Made by a program: the position numbers and the translations under genes
From: CAYMZZ01 sp046297935
GTDB taxonomy: Bacteria; Bacteroidota; Bacteroidia; Chitinophagales; Chitinophagaceae
DNA: 64,000 nt
Assembly (NCBI GenBank): GCA_046297935.1
Contig: JBKBHA010000006.1
Span: 124,001 to 188,000, forward strand
Reading direction: 5' to 3'
Notes under the pieces: generated by a model
Told to the model about the DNA's origin: nothing
The model's input: only the letters and a program-made list of their open reading frames with translations
The model's database searches: none
In this document: positions 52,398 to 60,990 of the stretch, one piece after another
How the letters are laid out: each line of letters begins with the position of its first letter
Position numbering within the stretch: position 1 is the first letter of the stretch

Positions 52398-53228
52398 GAA
52401 TAGTCAGGTTTTAGGCTTCCCGCATTAACGGGTATCGTGAAATTCCGATGCCAAATGTAGTTTATTTTTTTCTCGTTCCGGGTCCACAAATAACAAAGTT
52501 TTACCACATTACACTATATGGCAGCACGTTGTAAACAATCGGTGCATTGCTCCGGATGCATAAGTAAATCGTATTTTTTCGGCATCTGTTTAACGCAAGC
52601 ATACGAACCCATCCGTAAAATCCAGCGACTAAAACAGGGTGTTTCTTCTCTTGCGGATGGCTGTTCTGACGCTTAGCTTTGTTTCAAGTTGATTGACGAG
52701 GATCAGCCCCTCTCATCCAATGTCCGAAACCCCTTCACCGGGGGGAAACCGTCCATAACATGATTTCCTTTATCTCTTGAAAAACCAAAAGCGAAATCCA
52801 ATGTCAATCAACTTCTTTTTTCTTTCCAGGGTTGCTAGCCTGCTCCTCCCCCCTGTTTTCCACATCTGTGCATAACCCCGGTCCTTCGGGAAAAAACCAT
52901 GAAAATTTACTCGTCCCAACAATAGTAAAAATACCATTTCAAAGGGGTGAAACCACGTAATTTTGAAAGGTAGGTTTACGTGAAAAATCCCTTGAAATCC
53001 GCATCCACACTGCATTTCAGCCGATTGTAAGGGTTTACCCGAAACTTATCCCCACTGGCTTAACCGCTCAGAATAGGCAATTTTTACATCAGAATCGATT
53101 CAAAGAACAAAAAAACGTTACTGTTATGCAAAGGTTAGGCAAAAGACACATCAACTGGGATGAGATCCCCGATCCAGATGTTTGGTTCAACGCTGAATAA
53201 TTCAGAACCAAGACTTTTAAATTCTTAA
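52398..53228. other. Intergenic region, 831 bases, with DnaA-box-like sites
   Basis: Between the divergent regulator (51741) and the membrane protein (53229). TTTTCCACA (52856-52864) and TGTGCATAA (52867-52875, which reads TTATGCACA on the other strand) form an inverted pair matching TTWTNCACA, with weaker candidates CATCCACAC near 53003 and TTATCCCCA at 53046-53054. No ORF with family features and no structural RNA was recognised. An origin of replication is one possibility, but the site density is low. Confidence 0.4.
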
Positions 53229-53957
53229 TTGGTTTTCTATATTTGGACAAAATCCAAAGTCATAGAAAACCTTTTTTCATATATTTCAGAGTTCTCAGGA
53301 TACGCAGCCTTCCTCCCTTTCGTACTTTTCCTGCTATTTGTCCAAAAAACTCACACGGAGCGTCCGCTCTGGATCATATTCATTTATTGCGCAGTTTGTA
53401 TTGCAATAGATTTCATAGTAGCCTGGCTGGATGTAGACGGTAAATCGCTTCACTTTGTAAATTCTTCGCTTACAGCTTTTGAATATCTTTCTTTTGCGGC
53501 ATTCATTGGTTATTGCATTCGAAAAAAACAGATACGTTTAATTCTTGCAGCCGTATCGGTTGGATTTATCGTCTTTCTCGCGTTCTATTTTATGAATGCT
53601 TCTCGTAAATCGAGAATTGATTCTATACCAATTGGAATTGAAACATTGCTGATTCTGTCATTCGCATTTTATTTATTATTTGAAATGATGAATACGATCA
53701 AAGATTCGTTCATCAATTACAATTACCGCTTTTGGGTGGTAATTGGGATTATGGTATATCTGGCAGGATCGTTTTTCATTTACCTGTATGCGAACCAGCT
53801 GGCGCCCAGCGAAGGGCGAAAGTTTGGGGTATTGCTGGATTTTTTTTATATCCTGAAGAATATTTTCTTTGCGGTGGCCATTTTGATGGCCTATCGCCAA
53901 CCTAAGCCAAAAACACCACCGGGTTCCGTACCATTCCTGGACATGGATACCCATTAA
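53229..53957 (+). CDS. Multi-pass membrane protein upstream of a histidine kinase
   Basis: 242 residues from a TTG start, with no nearby ATG; the start is uncertain. Seven hydrophobic helices are apparent (such as GYAAFLPFVLFLLFV, LWIIFIYCAVCIAIDFIVAWL and a final AVILMAYR). The gene is followed 22 bases later by a histidine kinase and then a response regulator, so it may be a sensor or membrane component of the same pathway. No catalytic domain is seen. Confidence 0.6.
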   Translation: MVFYIWTKSKVIENLFSYISEFSGYAAFLPFVLFLLFVQKTHTERPLWIIFIYCAVCIAIDFIVAWLDVDGKSLHFVNSSLTAFEYLSFAAFIGYCIRKKQIRLILAAVSVGFIVFLAFYFMNASRKSRIDSIPIGIETLLILSFAFYLLFEMMNTIKDSFINYNYRFWVVIGIMVYLAGSFFIYLYANQLAPSEGRKFGVLLDFFYILKNIFFAVAILMAYRQPKPKTPPGSVPFLDMDTH

Positions 53958-53979
53958 CCCATTAAGCCGCTAACCCAAT

Positions 53980-54807
53980 ATGTTCCTGCTTCAAGCCACC
54001 AATCCATCCGGAGTTTCCTCAGTGCTGTTCATCGGCACCATGGGGATGTTGGTGCTAACGGTAGGTCTCGTGATGTTTATCATCTTCCACCAGCGTAAAG
54101 TAAGTCGCTATCAACGTACGCTTCAAAAGATGGAAGAGGAACAACAAAAGATCCTGCTCACGGCGTCGATCAAACTTCAGGAAGAAGAACGCCAACGACT
54201 GGCTGCCGATCTGCACGACGATGCAGGTCCCCTGCTGGCCACAGCGCGTTTGTACCTTAATGAAAACCTAGTTAACCAGGATAAGGCCACACAGCTTCAG
54301 TCAATCTTTCAGGCTCGTCAGATTATTGACGATACCATTCAACTGGTACGAAATATCAGTCATAGCCTGATGCCACCCACCCTGAAAAATTTCGGCCTTG
54401 AATCCGCAGTGAATGATCTGTTTCAAAAGATCAGCGGTTCAGGAACGATGAATGCGAGCAGCCGCTTTCATGATTACCGCGAGCGATTGAAACCTGAAAG
54501 CGAACTGGTAGTATTCCGAATTGTGCAGGAACTGGTCAACAACATTTTGAAACATAGTGCGTCCAGCTTTATTCACCTCACGCAAAATGTACATGGCGAC
54601 AAGTTTTATCTGCGTATTCATCACGATGGTCGCGGACTGGTGCAGGCCGATTTTGATAAATTGAACAAGAGTAATATTGGTCTCGGTCTGAAAAATATCA
54701 GCAGCCGCCTTCGTGTAGTTCAGGGCAGCATTTACTTTGAAAAAGATATTTCCCAAACCTATTATAAGGTAACTATTGAGCTGCCTAAGGATAATGCCTA
54801 TCAATAA
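53980..54807 (+). CDS. Sensor histidine kinase (HisKA_3 / NarX-type)
   Basis: 275 residues. One N-terminal membrane helix (about 15-37, VLFIGTMGMLVLTVGLVMFII), a short coiled stalk, a dimerisation domain with phospho-acceptor His79 in RLAADLHDDAGPLLAT, and a HATPase_c domain (about 175-272: VFRIVQELVNNILKHS, the N-box; then GLGLKNISSRL as G-box). It should phosphorylate a NarL-type regulator, most simply the next gene. No periplasmic sensor domain exists, so the neighbouring membrane protein may give the input. Confidence 0.92.
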   Translation: MFLLQATNPSGVSSVLFIGTMGMLVLTVGLVMFIIFHQRKVSRYQRTLQKMEEEQQKILLTASIKLQEEERQRLAADLHDDAGPLLATARLYLNENLVNQDKATQLQSIFQARQIIDDTIQLVRNISHSLMPPTLKNFGLESAVNDLFQKISGSGTMNASSRFHDYRERLKPESELVVFRIVQELVNNILKHSASSFIHLTQNVHGDKFYLRIHHDGRGLVQADFDKLNKSNIGLGLKNISSRLRVVQGSIYFEKDISQTYYKVTIELPKDNAYQ

Positions 54808-54854
54808 CTTGCGTATTAATTCACTATTTTTGCGCCTCATTATAAACCATCGGA

Positions 54855-55499
54855 ATGATTAAGGTAGCCATAGCCGACGATCACAAGATTTTTCGCAAAG
54901 GAGTCATTTTATCACTGCGCCCCTTCACCAACATCAAGTTTGTGCAGGAAGCAGAGAATGGAGATGAATTGCTGGCCGGCCTAACCGAATCAGATCCTGA
55001 CGTTGTGCTAATGGACCTTCGGATGCCTGGAAAAGACGGGATAGAAACAACGAAGATCATCAGCAAACAATACCCCAACATCAAAGTGCTCGTGCTGAGT
55101 ATGTACGAAGACGAGCGCTTCGTTTACCACCTCATGGAGAACGGTGCCAACGGATATCTGCTCAAGAACGCAGAACCACAGGAAATTCGCCGGGCTATTA
55201 TGGAGGTATCGGAAAAAGGTTATTACCTCAATAATTTCGTAAATCGCATACTGCTCAAGAAATCGCATTCACGACAAAAAGTAGTCCCTTCCCTCAACAA
55301 CGAAATAACGCTTTCGGATAAAGAACGCGATGTGTTGCGCTTTATTTGTATGGAGTTTACAGCCCAGGAAATTGCACAAAAAATGGAAATCAGTCCACGC
55401 ACCGTGGAAGCCATCAAAGACCGGCTGATGGAGCGATTTGGCAGCAAGAACACCGCAGGTCTGGTGTTTTTTGCGGTAAAGAATAATCTTATTGAATAA
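54855..55499 (+). CDS. NarL/FixJ-family response regulator
   Basis: 214 residues. Receiver with phospho-acceptor Asp54 (VVLMDLRMPGKDGI), Ser and Lys at switch positions (VLSMYED, LLKNAEPQE), and a LuxR-type DNA-binding domain at about 145-205 (LSDKERDVLRFICMEFTAQEIAQKMEISPRTVEAIKDR). Starts 47 bases after the histidine kinase. The stop codon is directly followed by the repeat array at 55501. Confidence 0.92.
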   Translation: MIKVAIADDHKIFRKGVILSLRPFTNIKFVQEAENGDELLAGLTESDPDVVLMDLRMPGKDGIETTKIISKQYPNIKVLVLSMYEDERFVYHLMENGANGYLLKNAEPQEIRRAIMEVSEKGYYLNNFVNRILLKKSHSRQKVVPSLNNEITLSDKERDVLRFICMEFTAQEIAQKMEISPRTVEAIKDRLMERFGSKNTAGLVFFAVKNNLIE

Positions 55500-55500
55500 C

Positions 55501-55609
55501 TCGCCTTCGGCGAATGTGCAAGTGTGCAAATGTGAAAATGTGGAAATGGCAAAATTGTTCATTTGCACATTTGCACATTTTCACATTTGCACATTTGCAC
55601 ATTTTCACA
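55501..55609. repeat. TGTGCAAATGTG repeat array filling a convergent gap
   Basis: Starts with CGCCTTCGGCGAATGTGCA and continues with tandem degenerate units of TGTGCAAATGTGAAAA, then the reverse-complement form TTTGCACATTTGCACATTTTC. It occupies all the DNA between the response-regulator stop (55499) and the ScoB stop (55610). The units match those of the palindrome at 40295-40380. Confidence 0.85.
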
Positions 55610-56242
55610 TTAGTCCCTGATTTTTCCTTCCGTTTTTGCCCGTACTTCATCCAGCGTCACATCAGGTGCCAGCTCGCGAATGATAAAGCCACCGTCGGGG
55701 TGTATATCGAGTACGGCCAGCTCGGTTACAATCTTCCTTACACATTTAACGCCTGTAAGGGGCAAACTGCATTCGCGAAGCAATTTACTTTCCCCCTTCG
55801 GGTTGGTATGCATCATGGCAACAATTATATTACGGGCGCTGGCCACCAGATCCATTGCACCGCCCATGCCCTTAACCATCTTCCCGGGAATTTTCCAGTT
55901 CGCAATATCGCCCCACTCGCTCACCTCCATTGCCCCCAGCACCGTTAAATCAACCTTGCCTGCTCTTATCATTCCAAAACTCATGGCCGAATCGAAGAAC
56001 GATGAACCGGGCACAGTGGTGATGGTTTGCTTCCCGGCGTTGATTAGATCGGCATCTTCTTTTCCAGCTTGCGGAAAGGGGCCCATTCCCAACAATCCAT
56101 TTTCACTTTGCAAAACCACATGCATACCCTCCGGAATATAATTGGCTACCAGGGTAGGAATTCCAATACCGAGGTTCACATAATATCCGTCTTTCAGTTC
56201 ACGTGCAATACGTTCAGCTATCTGTTCTTTAGTTAAAGCCAT
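55610..56242 (-). CDS. scoB: 3-oxoacid CoA-transferase subunit B
   Basis: 210 residues from the ATG at 56242. With subunit A it moves CoA between succinyl-CoA and acetoacetate (or similar 3-oxoacids), for ketone-body or fatty-acid-derived metabolism. The catalytic Glu is in [12 protein letters not shown] near residue 41; other family motifs are [16 protein letters not shown], and [13 protein letters not shown] in the middle. Its stop borders the repeat array. It is in an operon with scoA, 59 bases upstream. Confidence 0.93.
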   Translation of the reverse strand: MALTKEQIAERIARELKDGYYVNLGIGIPTLVANYIPEGMHVVLQSENGLLGMGPFPQAGKEDADLINAGKQTITTVPGSSFFDSAMSFGMIRAGKVDLTVLGAMEVSEWGDIANWKIPGKMVKGMGGAMDLVASARNIIVAMMHTNPKGESKLLRECSLPLTGVKCVRKIVTELAVLDIHPDGGFIIRELAPDVTLDEVRAKTEGKIRD

Positions 56243-56301
56243 AACAGCATCTTTTTTTCCGACAGTTTGCAATGAATTTTTTCGGTTATTGCAGTTTCAG
56301 T

Positions 56302-56994
56302 TCAGGAACGAACTGTTCGTTGCTCGATACGTTTTTCATAGTCGCTACCCTGAAAAATGCGGTGTACATAAATGCCCGGAGTATGTATCAGGTCAGGGTC
56401 GAGCGAACCCGCAGGCACCAGTTCCTCCACTTCGGCAATCGTGATCCTGCCAGCCATAGCCATTAGGGGATTGAAATTACGAGCGGTGGCCCGGTACACC
56501 AGGTTTCCCTCGGTATCGCCTTTCCAGGCCTTCACGAGCGCGAAATCGGCATCAAAAGCCATTTCCATCAGATATTCCTTATCGCCAAAAATTCGGGTCT
56601 CTTTGCCATGGGCCACTTCTGTACCCACACCAGCCGGAGTAAAAATTGCAGGCATGCCGTATCCCGCAGCCATGCAGCGGGTAGCCAGCGTGCCCTGAGG
56701 TATCAATTCCACTTCCAGTTCGCCACTCAGCAATTGTCTTTCAAACTCTGCGTTTTCCCCCACATACGACGAAATCATTTTCTTCACCTGCTTTTGTTTA
56801 AGCATCAATCCAATTCCGAAATCGTCAACGCCGGCATTATTCGATATACAGGTAAGCTCACGTACACCCATCTTCACCAGCGCAGAAATAGCGTTCTCAG
56901 GAATTCCGCAGAGGCCGAAGCCGCCTAACATCAACACGGCACCGTCTTCAATGTCGTGCAATGCTGCCGCGGCATTATTGTAAACTTTACTCAT
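56302..56994 (-). CDS. scoA: 3-oxoacid CoA-transferase subunit A
   Basis: 230 residues, heterodimer partner of the subunit above. The diagnostic segments are VLMLGGFGLCGIPENAI (about 20-36) and TPAGVGTEVAHGKETRIFGDKEYLMEMAFDADFALVKAWKGDTEGN, matching subunit A of succinyl-CoA:3-oxoacid CoA-transferase. Together the two genes are the complete heteromeric enzyme. Confidence 0.93.
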   Translation of the reverse strand: MSKVYNNAAAALHDIEDGAVLMLGGFGLCGIPENAISALVKMGVRELTCISNNAGVDDFGIGLMLKQKQVKKMISSYVGENAEFERQLLSGELEVELIPQGTLATRCMAAGYGMPAIFTPAGVGTEVAHGKETRIFGDKEYLMEMAFDADFALVKAWKGDTEGNLVYRATARNFNPLMAMAGRITIAEVEELVPAGSLDPDLIHTPGIYVHRIFQGSDYEKRIEQRTVRS

Positions 56995-57021
56995 ACTATA
57001 TCACCAATAAGTGTTGAATGA

Positions 57022-57447
57022 TCACATCGGTTTCAACTCAACTTCGCCTGCGTTAAATTCCGGCCGGCGGCGTTGCTTCTGTCCAAAGGTATCAGTAATG
57101 GCCGTGCTATCTGCTGCAACCAGGCGATCCTCATACACAGCCATTGAATCAAATACTTCCTGCATCAGGCGGGGATGCGTCCGGTAGTACTCGTAACTCC
57201 GGATAAACTCTTCCCTGGTGGTATTATGCAGGCTGTAAATCTTATCATACCATCGCTGACTTTCCAGCACCTGGTTCGTAGTTGTATCCCGAAACAACAC
57301 ATAGCCATTCAAAAATTCTCCCGCTTGTATCATATCCCACATAATGGCTTCCATTTCTTCAGGCTTAATAACATCTTCGGGAACACGACGCGATTTGCAG
57401 GCAACAATCAGCAATAGCGCCGAAGCAATCATCCATAGCGATTTCAT
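57022..57447 (-). CDS. DUF4296 lipoprotein
   Basis: 141 residues. Leader with lipobox I-V-A-C (residues 13-16). The body is helical (IKPEEMEAIMWDMIQAGEFL, NQVLESQRWYDKIYSLH, TREEFIRSYEYYRTHPRLMQEVFDSM), which is the DUF4296 order, a family restricted to Bacteroidota. The start overlaps the stop of the PorD-like gene by four bases (ATGA), so it is the last gene of the bamD operon. Confidence 0.85.
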   Translation of the reverse strand: MKSLWMIASALLLIVACKSRRVPEDVIKPEEMEAIMWDMIQAGEFLNGYVLFRDTTTNQVLESQRWYDKIYSLHNTTREEFIRSYEYYRTHPRLMQEVFDSMAVYEDRLVAADSTAITDTFGQKQRRRPEFNAGEVELKPM

Positions 57448-58364
57448 TTCAACTCCTTATTATATGTACTGGCATTAGTGATGTCCACCCGTCCCAGAAT
57501 TTCGCGTGCTCTCGTTTTCAGATCAGCACTGGCTTTGCTAAACACCTTTACTATTTCAGTTGCCTTGCCCTGAAAAAAGAACTGAAGTATCATTGAGTTG
57601 GGATTCTCCTTGTTGATCGAATTCAGAAAATTCAGGCAATTCAATACGCCTGTTCTGCCTTCGTCCTCATTGTCGTAAAAAATATCCATTCCGGTTCGGT
57701 AATAGGCATATAGGGCGTCGTGTATTTGGGCAAAACGGTTATTGTTCAGATTTTCCGCCAGCCAATACCGGTTGCGCAGGCTTTCGAAGGATTTCCAGCC
57801 AGTCACATCGCGCGACTCCGGGGCATTGTTGACAATGCTCCAGGCTTTTTGAAAATAAGGATCTCCTCCACGAAGAGAAAAGGAAGCGTAGTCGAAGCCC
57901 AAGATAATATTGACATAGTAAGCCAGCACGGCAGGCAGGTTAGCGGCTATCGGATCATTTCCCTGCACCCGATTTTCATTGAACTCAATAGGTTGAAACT
58001 CCTGATACCGAAAAACCACATCGTTGTCTATAAAGTTTATCAGTGGTGAGTCGTAGCTGGTATTGTATATAGGCCTCGCGGCCTGAATGGTCAAACGACC
58101 CCGGTAAATATTGTCGCCCAGTTCCTGCTCCACACTCAATTGAAAATTGCACTGGATTTTTTCATTGGGCAGGAAATTGTCGCGCGTCCATTTGCGGTTG
58201 TTCAAAAAGTTGGTGAGAGCTCCCTGCAGGGTTTGAAAAACATTCTTATTGGTTTCCGTACTGATCCGATTACTTACCACGGTTACCCGGGCCTGAATTT
58301 CCTGGGCTTGTGTGCCAGCATTCAGCAAACAGGCTATCACGAAAAGGAAAAAATATTTATGCAT
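57444..58364 (-). CDS. porD: DUF4835 (PorD-like) secreted protein
   Basis: 306 residues from the ATG at 58364, with a signal peptide (MHKYFFLFVIACLLNAGTQAQ). Mature segments QARVTVVSNRISTETNKNVF, NNRKWTRDNFLPNEKIQCN and YYVNIILGFDYASFSLRGGDPYFQKAW are those of DUF4835, the family of PorD, linked by genetics to the type IX secretion system in Porphyromonas. It lies between coaBC and a DUF4296 gene, its usual place in Bacteroidota. No other type IX genes are in this window. Confidence 0.8.
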   Translation of the reverse strand: MHKYFFLFVIACLLNAGTQAQEIQARVTVVSNRISTETNKNVFQTLQGALTNFLNNRKWTRDNFLPNEKIQCNFQLSVEQELGDNIYRGRLTIQAARPIYNTSYDSPLINFIDNDVVFRYQEFQPIEFNENRVQGNDPIAANLPAVLAYYVNIILGFDYASFSLRGGDPYFQKAWSIVNNAPESRDVTGWKSFESLRNRYWLAENLNNNRFAQIHDALYAYYRTGMDIFYDNEDEGRTGVLNCLNFLNSINKENPNSMILQFFFQGKATEIVKVFSKASADLKTRAREILGRVDITNASTYNKELK

Positions 58365-59553
58365 AATGCTTTTCAATAAGGGTATCAATAATGTCGCTGG
58401 CAACTTCCGCCTTTGATTTTGTATCAAACTCTCTGACTGTCCCATCGCGGTGCAGTATGGTGATTTTATTTGTATCATGCCCAAATCCGGCGCCTGCGTC
58501 CTGCAATGAGTTCAATACGATCATATCGGCATTTTTTCTGGTCAATTTGGCGCGAGCATTTTCCAATTCATTTTCCGTTTCAAGAGCGAAGCCAACCAGC
58601 ACCTGTCCGGGACGTTTCATAGAACCCAGGCTTTTCAAAATATCTACAGTCCTGGTTAGTTCTATTTGCAGCGTGCCCTCGTCCTTCTTAATCTTTTGAT
58701 CAGCGCGGACCATCGGTGTGTAATCGGCCACTGCTGCAGACATAATCCCAATATCACTGTCCAAAAATTCAGCCGAACAGGCGTCGTACATTTGAGCTGC
58801 GGACTGAACCCTTTTAATCCTGATTCCCGATTCATCAAAAACCTGGCTTACCGGGCCAAGTATCAGACACACATCCGCTCCCCGGTTGCGCAATTGCTGC
58901 GCCAGAGCAATGCCCATTTTGCCAGATGAGTGATTACCTATAAAACGTACTGGGTCAATTGCTTCGTATGTGGGGCCTGCCGTTACGACTACCTTCTTAC
59001 CCTTTAAGGAATTGCTTTCGGCAAAAAAGCGGGTAATGGCGGTAAGTATTTGTTCCGGCTCAGCTACGCGACCACTACCGTGGAGGCCACTTGCCAATTC
59101 ACCTTCGCCCACTGGCAGCACGCGGTTACCAAAGCTCCGGAGCATATCGAGATTGCGTCGGGTGCTGGGGTGTTTCCACATATCCTCATCCATGGCCGGG
59201 GCTAGCCATACCGGACAGGTGGCCGACAAATACGCCGCCAGCAGCAGGTTGTCGCAAAGCCCATGGGCCATTTTGGCAATCGTATTGCAGCTGGCGGGAA
59301 CTATCAACATCAGGTCTGCCCATCGGCCCAACATAACGTGATTAGACCAGCTGTCGCCTTCAAACAAATCGGTTAGCACCGGGCCCTTGCTAAGGGTAGA
59401 AACCGTGAGTGGGGACGCGAAATCTCTGGCAGCAGGCGTCATGATTACTTTTACTTCAGCCCCTTCCTTAACCAGGAGCCTAATGAGGACGATCGATTTA
59501 TAAGCGGCAATACTTCCCGTGATGCCCAGTACGATTTTGCGGCCTTTCAACAT
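58357..59553 (-). CDS. coaBC: Bifunctional phosphopantothenoylcysteine decarboxylase / phosphopantothenate-cysteine ligase
   Basis: 398 residues from the ATG at 59553. It performs two successive steps of coenzyme A synthesis. N-terminal flavin decarboxylase (CoaC): LGITGSIAAYKS, ASCNTIAKMAHGLCDN, PAMDEDMWKHPSTRRNL. C-terminal ligase (CoaB) beginning VVTAGPTYEAIDPVRFIGNHSSGKMG. In CoaC the motif that in E. coli reads A-C-G-D-I-G-P-G-R is A-S-G-L-H-G-S-G-R here, so the active-site Cys158 equivalent is Ser. Stop overlaps the PorD-like start by eight bases. Confidence 0.95.
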   Translation of the reverse strand: MLKGRKIVLGITGSIAAYKSIVLIRLLVKEGAEVKVIMTPAARDFASPLTVSTLSKGPVLTDLFEGDSWSNHVMLGRWADLMLIVPASCNTIAKMAHGLCDNLLLAAYLSATCPVWLAPAMDEDMWKHPSTRRNLDMLRSFGNRVLPVGEGELASGLHGSGRVAEPEQILTAITRFFAESNSLKGKKVVVTAGPTYEAIDPVRFIGNHSSGKMGIALAQQLRNRGADVCLILGPVSQVFDESGIRIKRVQSAAQMYDACSAEFLDSDIGIMSAAVADYTPMVRADQKIKKDEGTLQIELTRTVDILKSLGSMKRPGQVLVGFALETENELENARAKLTRKNADMIVLNSLQDAGAGFGHDTNKITILHRDGTVREFDTKSKAEVASDIIDTLIEKHYA

Positions 59554-59589
59554 AGTCCTCAAAAATACCACTTATACAATCATATAGCT

Positions 59590-59630
59590 ACCAAAAAAGA
59601 AGCGACCCGCCGGAAGGGCGGGTCGCCAGT
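59590..59630 (-). terminator. Intrinsic terminator between rpoZ and coaBC
   Basis: GCGACCCGCC (59602-59611) pairs with the complementary arm GGCGGGTCGC (59617-59626) and on the minus strand runs into TTCTTTTTT. It can stop part of the bamD-rpoZ transcript before coaBC, whose start codon is about 40 bases downstream. Confidence 0.75.
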
Positions 59631-59651
59631 ATCGACTCCGGAATGGCTGCA

Positions 59652-59993
59652 TCAATCAAATAACTGATCCTGACCTTTGCGGTAATAAACTTTTTCTTCC
59701 ATGAATTCCTGCGTAGCAAGCAATGCCGGGTTAGGCATACGCTCATAAGCACGCGAAATTTCAATCTGCTCCTTGTTTTCGTGAATTTCTTCAAGACTGT
59801 CGGTATGACTGGCAAATTCGTCCAGCTTATTGTGCAGCTCTTCCTTCAACGAAATGTTGATCTGGTTGGCGCGTTTCGCAATAATGGCGATTGATTCGTA
59901 GAGATTGCCGGTGCGGTTACGCAGGTCTTCCAGACTTTTGGTTTCTACATTGTTGGCAATGCCAGCACTAAGCTGCCGTCTTAACTTGCTCAT
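59652..59993 (-). CDS. rpoZ: RNA polymerase omega subunit (RpoZ/Rpb6-like)
   Basis: 113 residues. The short central core LEDLRNRTGNLYESIAIIAKRANQI is the omega/Rpb6 fold; the N- and C-terminal extensions (SHTDSLEEIHENKEQIEISRAYERMPNPALL) are typical of Bacteroidota RpoZ. It helps assemble the core polymerase. Its start overlaps the end of bamD by 26 bases. Confidence 0.92.
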   Translation of the reverse strand: MSKLRRQLSAGIANNVETKSLEDLRNRTGNLYESIAIIAKRANQINISLKEELHNKLDEFASHTDSLEEIHENKEQIEISRAYERMPNPALLATQEFMEEKVYYRKGQDQLFD

Positions 59994-60786
59994 TCCGTAT
60001 ATTTTTTATGTTCGTTTGTGATAATTCAAGGAAGGAATCTGCTTCCTTTTTCAGTTTACTTTCAGGAAAGCGGTCAGTAAACTGCCTGCATTCCTCTATA
60101 ACGTTTTCATAGCGTTCGATCTTCTTTTCGTCCACACTCATTTCTGCAAACTTGTAGTAAGAGCGAATCACCATTAGCTTATATTCATCTGCTTTTTGCG
60201 ACTCAGGAAATCCATTCAACAAAGTGGTAAATGCCACACCAGCCGCCCGAAACTGCCCCATGTCGTAATATAACTGGGCACTCTTGAAGTCTTTCAGCTC
60301 CATCTTCGCGCGCAATTCGTCGATGATGCCCTGTGCCTCGTCATTTTTTTCAGAACCGGGATGCGTATTAATAAAAACCTGCATCATACCGATAGCTTTG
60401 ATGGTATTCGTCTGGTCCAATTCCGCTTTGGGCGATTGTTTGTAAAAGCAATATGCCCGCATATAATCCATTTCCTCTGCTTTCGGACTGTTCGGAAAAA
60501 TCTCCATGAACGTCTTAAACAGGTTCTCGGCGTTCAGGTAGTCTTTCTGATAATAAGCACAATAGCTGTACTTATAATAAATGTCCGGAAATTCCGGAGT
60601 GGTCTTATAATAAGGCATCACATCCTCATAAAGGATCTGCGCACGATTGTATTTCTTGTCTACAAAGAACTTCTCCGCCATGCGCAATTTATAAGCCGGG
60701 TCCGGGCTTTTCAAAATCTTATTCATGCTCTTACCGCCACAGCCGGCCAGCAATAACATCAGTGCGAAAACGGTTAAAAAACGCAT
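59968..60786 (-). CDS. bamD: Outer membrane assembly lipoprotein BamD
   Basis: 272 residues from the ATG at 60786; the open frame upstream is not coding. Lipobox L-A-G-C at residues 12-15. The mature part is a chain of five TPR-like helix pairs (AYKLRMAEKFFVDKKYNRAQILYEDV, YYQKDYLNAENLFKTFMEIFPNSPKAEEM, QLYYDMGQFRAAGVAF), the BamD pattern, which scaffolds BamA for outer-membrane barrel insertion. First gene of the operon to DUF4296. Confidence 0.92.
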   Translation of the reverse strand: MRFLTVFALMLLLAGCGGKSMNKILKSPDPAYKLRMAEKFFVDKKYNRAQILYEDVMPYYKTTPEFPDIYYKYSYCAYYQKDYLNAENLFKTFMEIFPNSPKAEEMDYMRAYCFYKQSPKAELDQTNTIKAIGMMQVFINTHPGSEKNDEAQGIIDELRAKMELKDFKSAQLYYDMGQFRAAGVAFTTLLNGFPESQKADEYKLMVIRSYYKFAEMSVDEKKIERYENVIEECRQFTDRFPESKLKKEADSFLELSQTNIKNIRNEQVKTAA

Positions 60787-60940
60787 AAGGGTTGGCAAAG
60801 TTAATGTATTGCGGCAAATTATAGGCAAAAAACAGGTTTTCCCCGCTTTGACAAGCCAAAATTCTGTGAAAATCAGGGGCCTTCTTGTTCTCACCGACCC
60901 GTCTCGATGCGCTGGTTTGTCTCCCGCATCCCGATAAACG

Positions 60941-60968
60941 ACAATCCCCGGCCATAGCCGGGGATTGT
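60941..60968. terminator. Hairpin, probable terminator of the OmpA-family gene
   Basis: ACAATCCCCGGC (60941-60952) pairs with GCCGGGGATTGT (60957-60968). The flanking T-tract is short on both strands, so the terminator is weak in the classical sense, yet its place just after the leftward ompA-like gene fits. Confidence 0.6.
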
Positions 60969-60990
60969 TGTTTATAAGCAAAGAGTTCAC

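Noticed and set aside
55501..55609. CRISPR array or tandem gene duplication
   Set aside because: Short degenerate units without spacers, no coding capacity.
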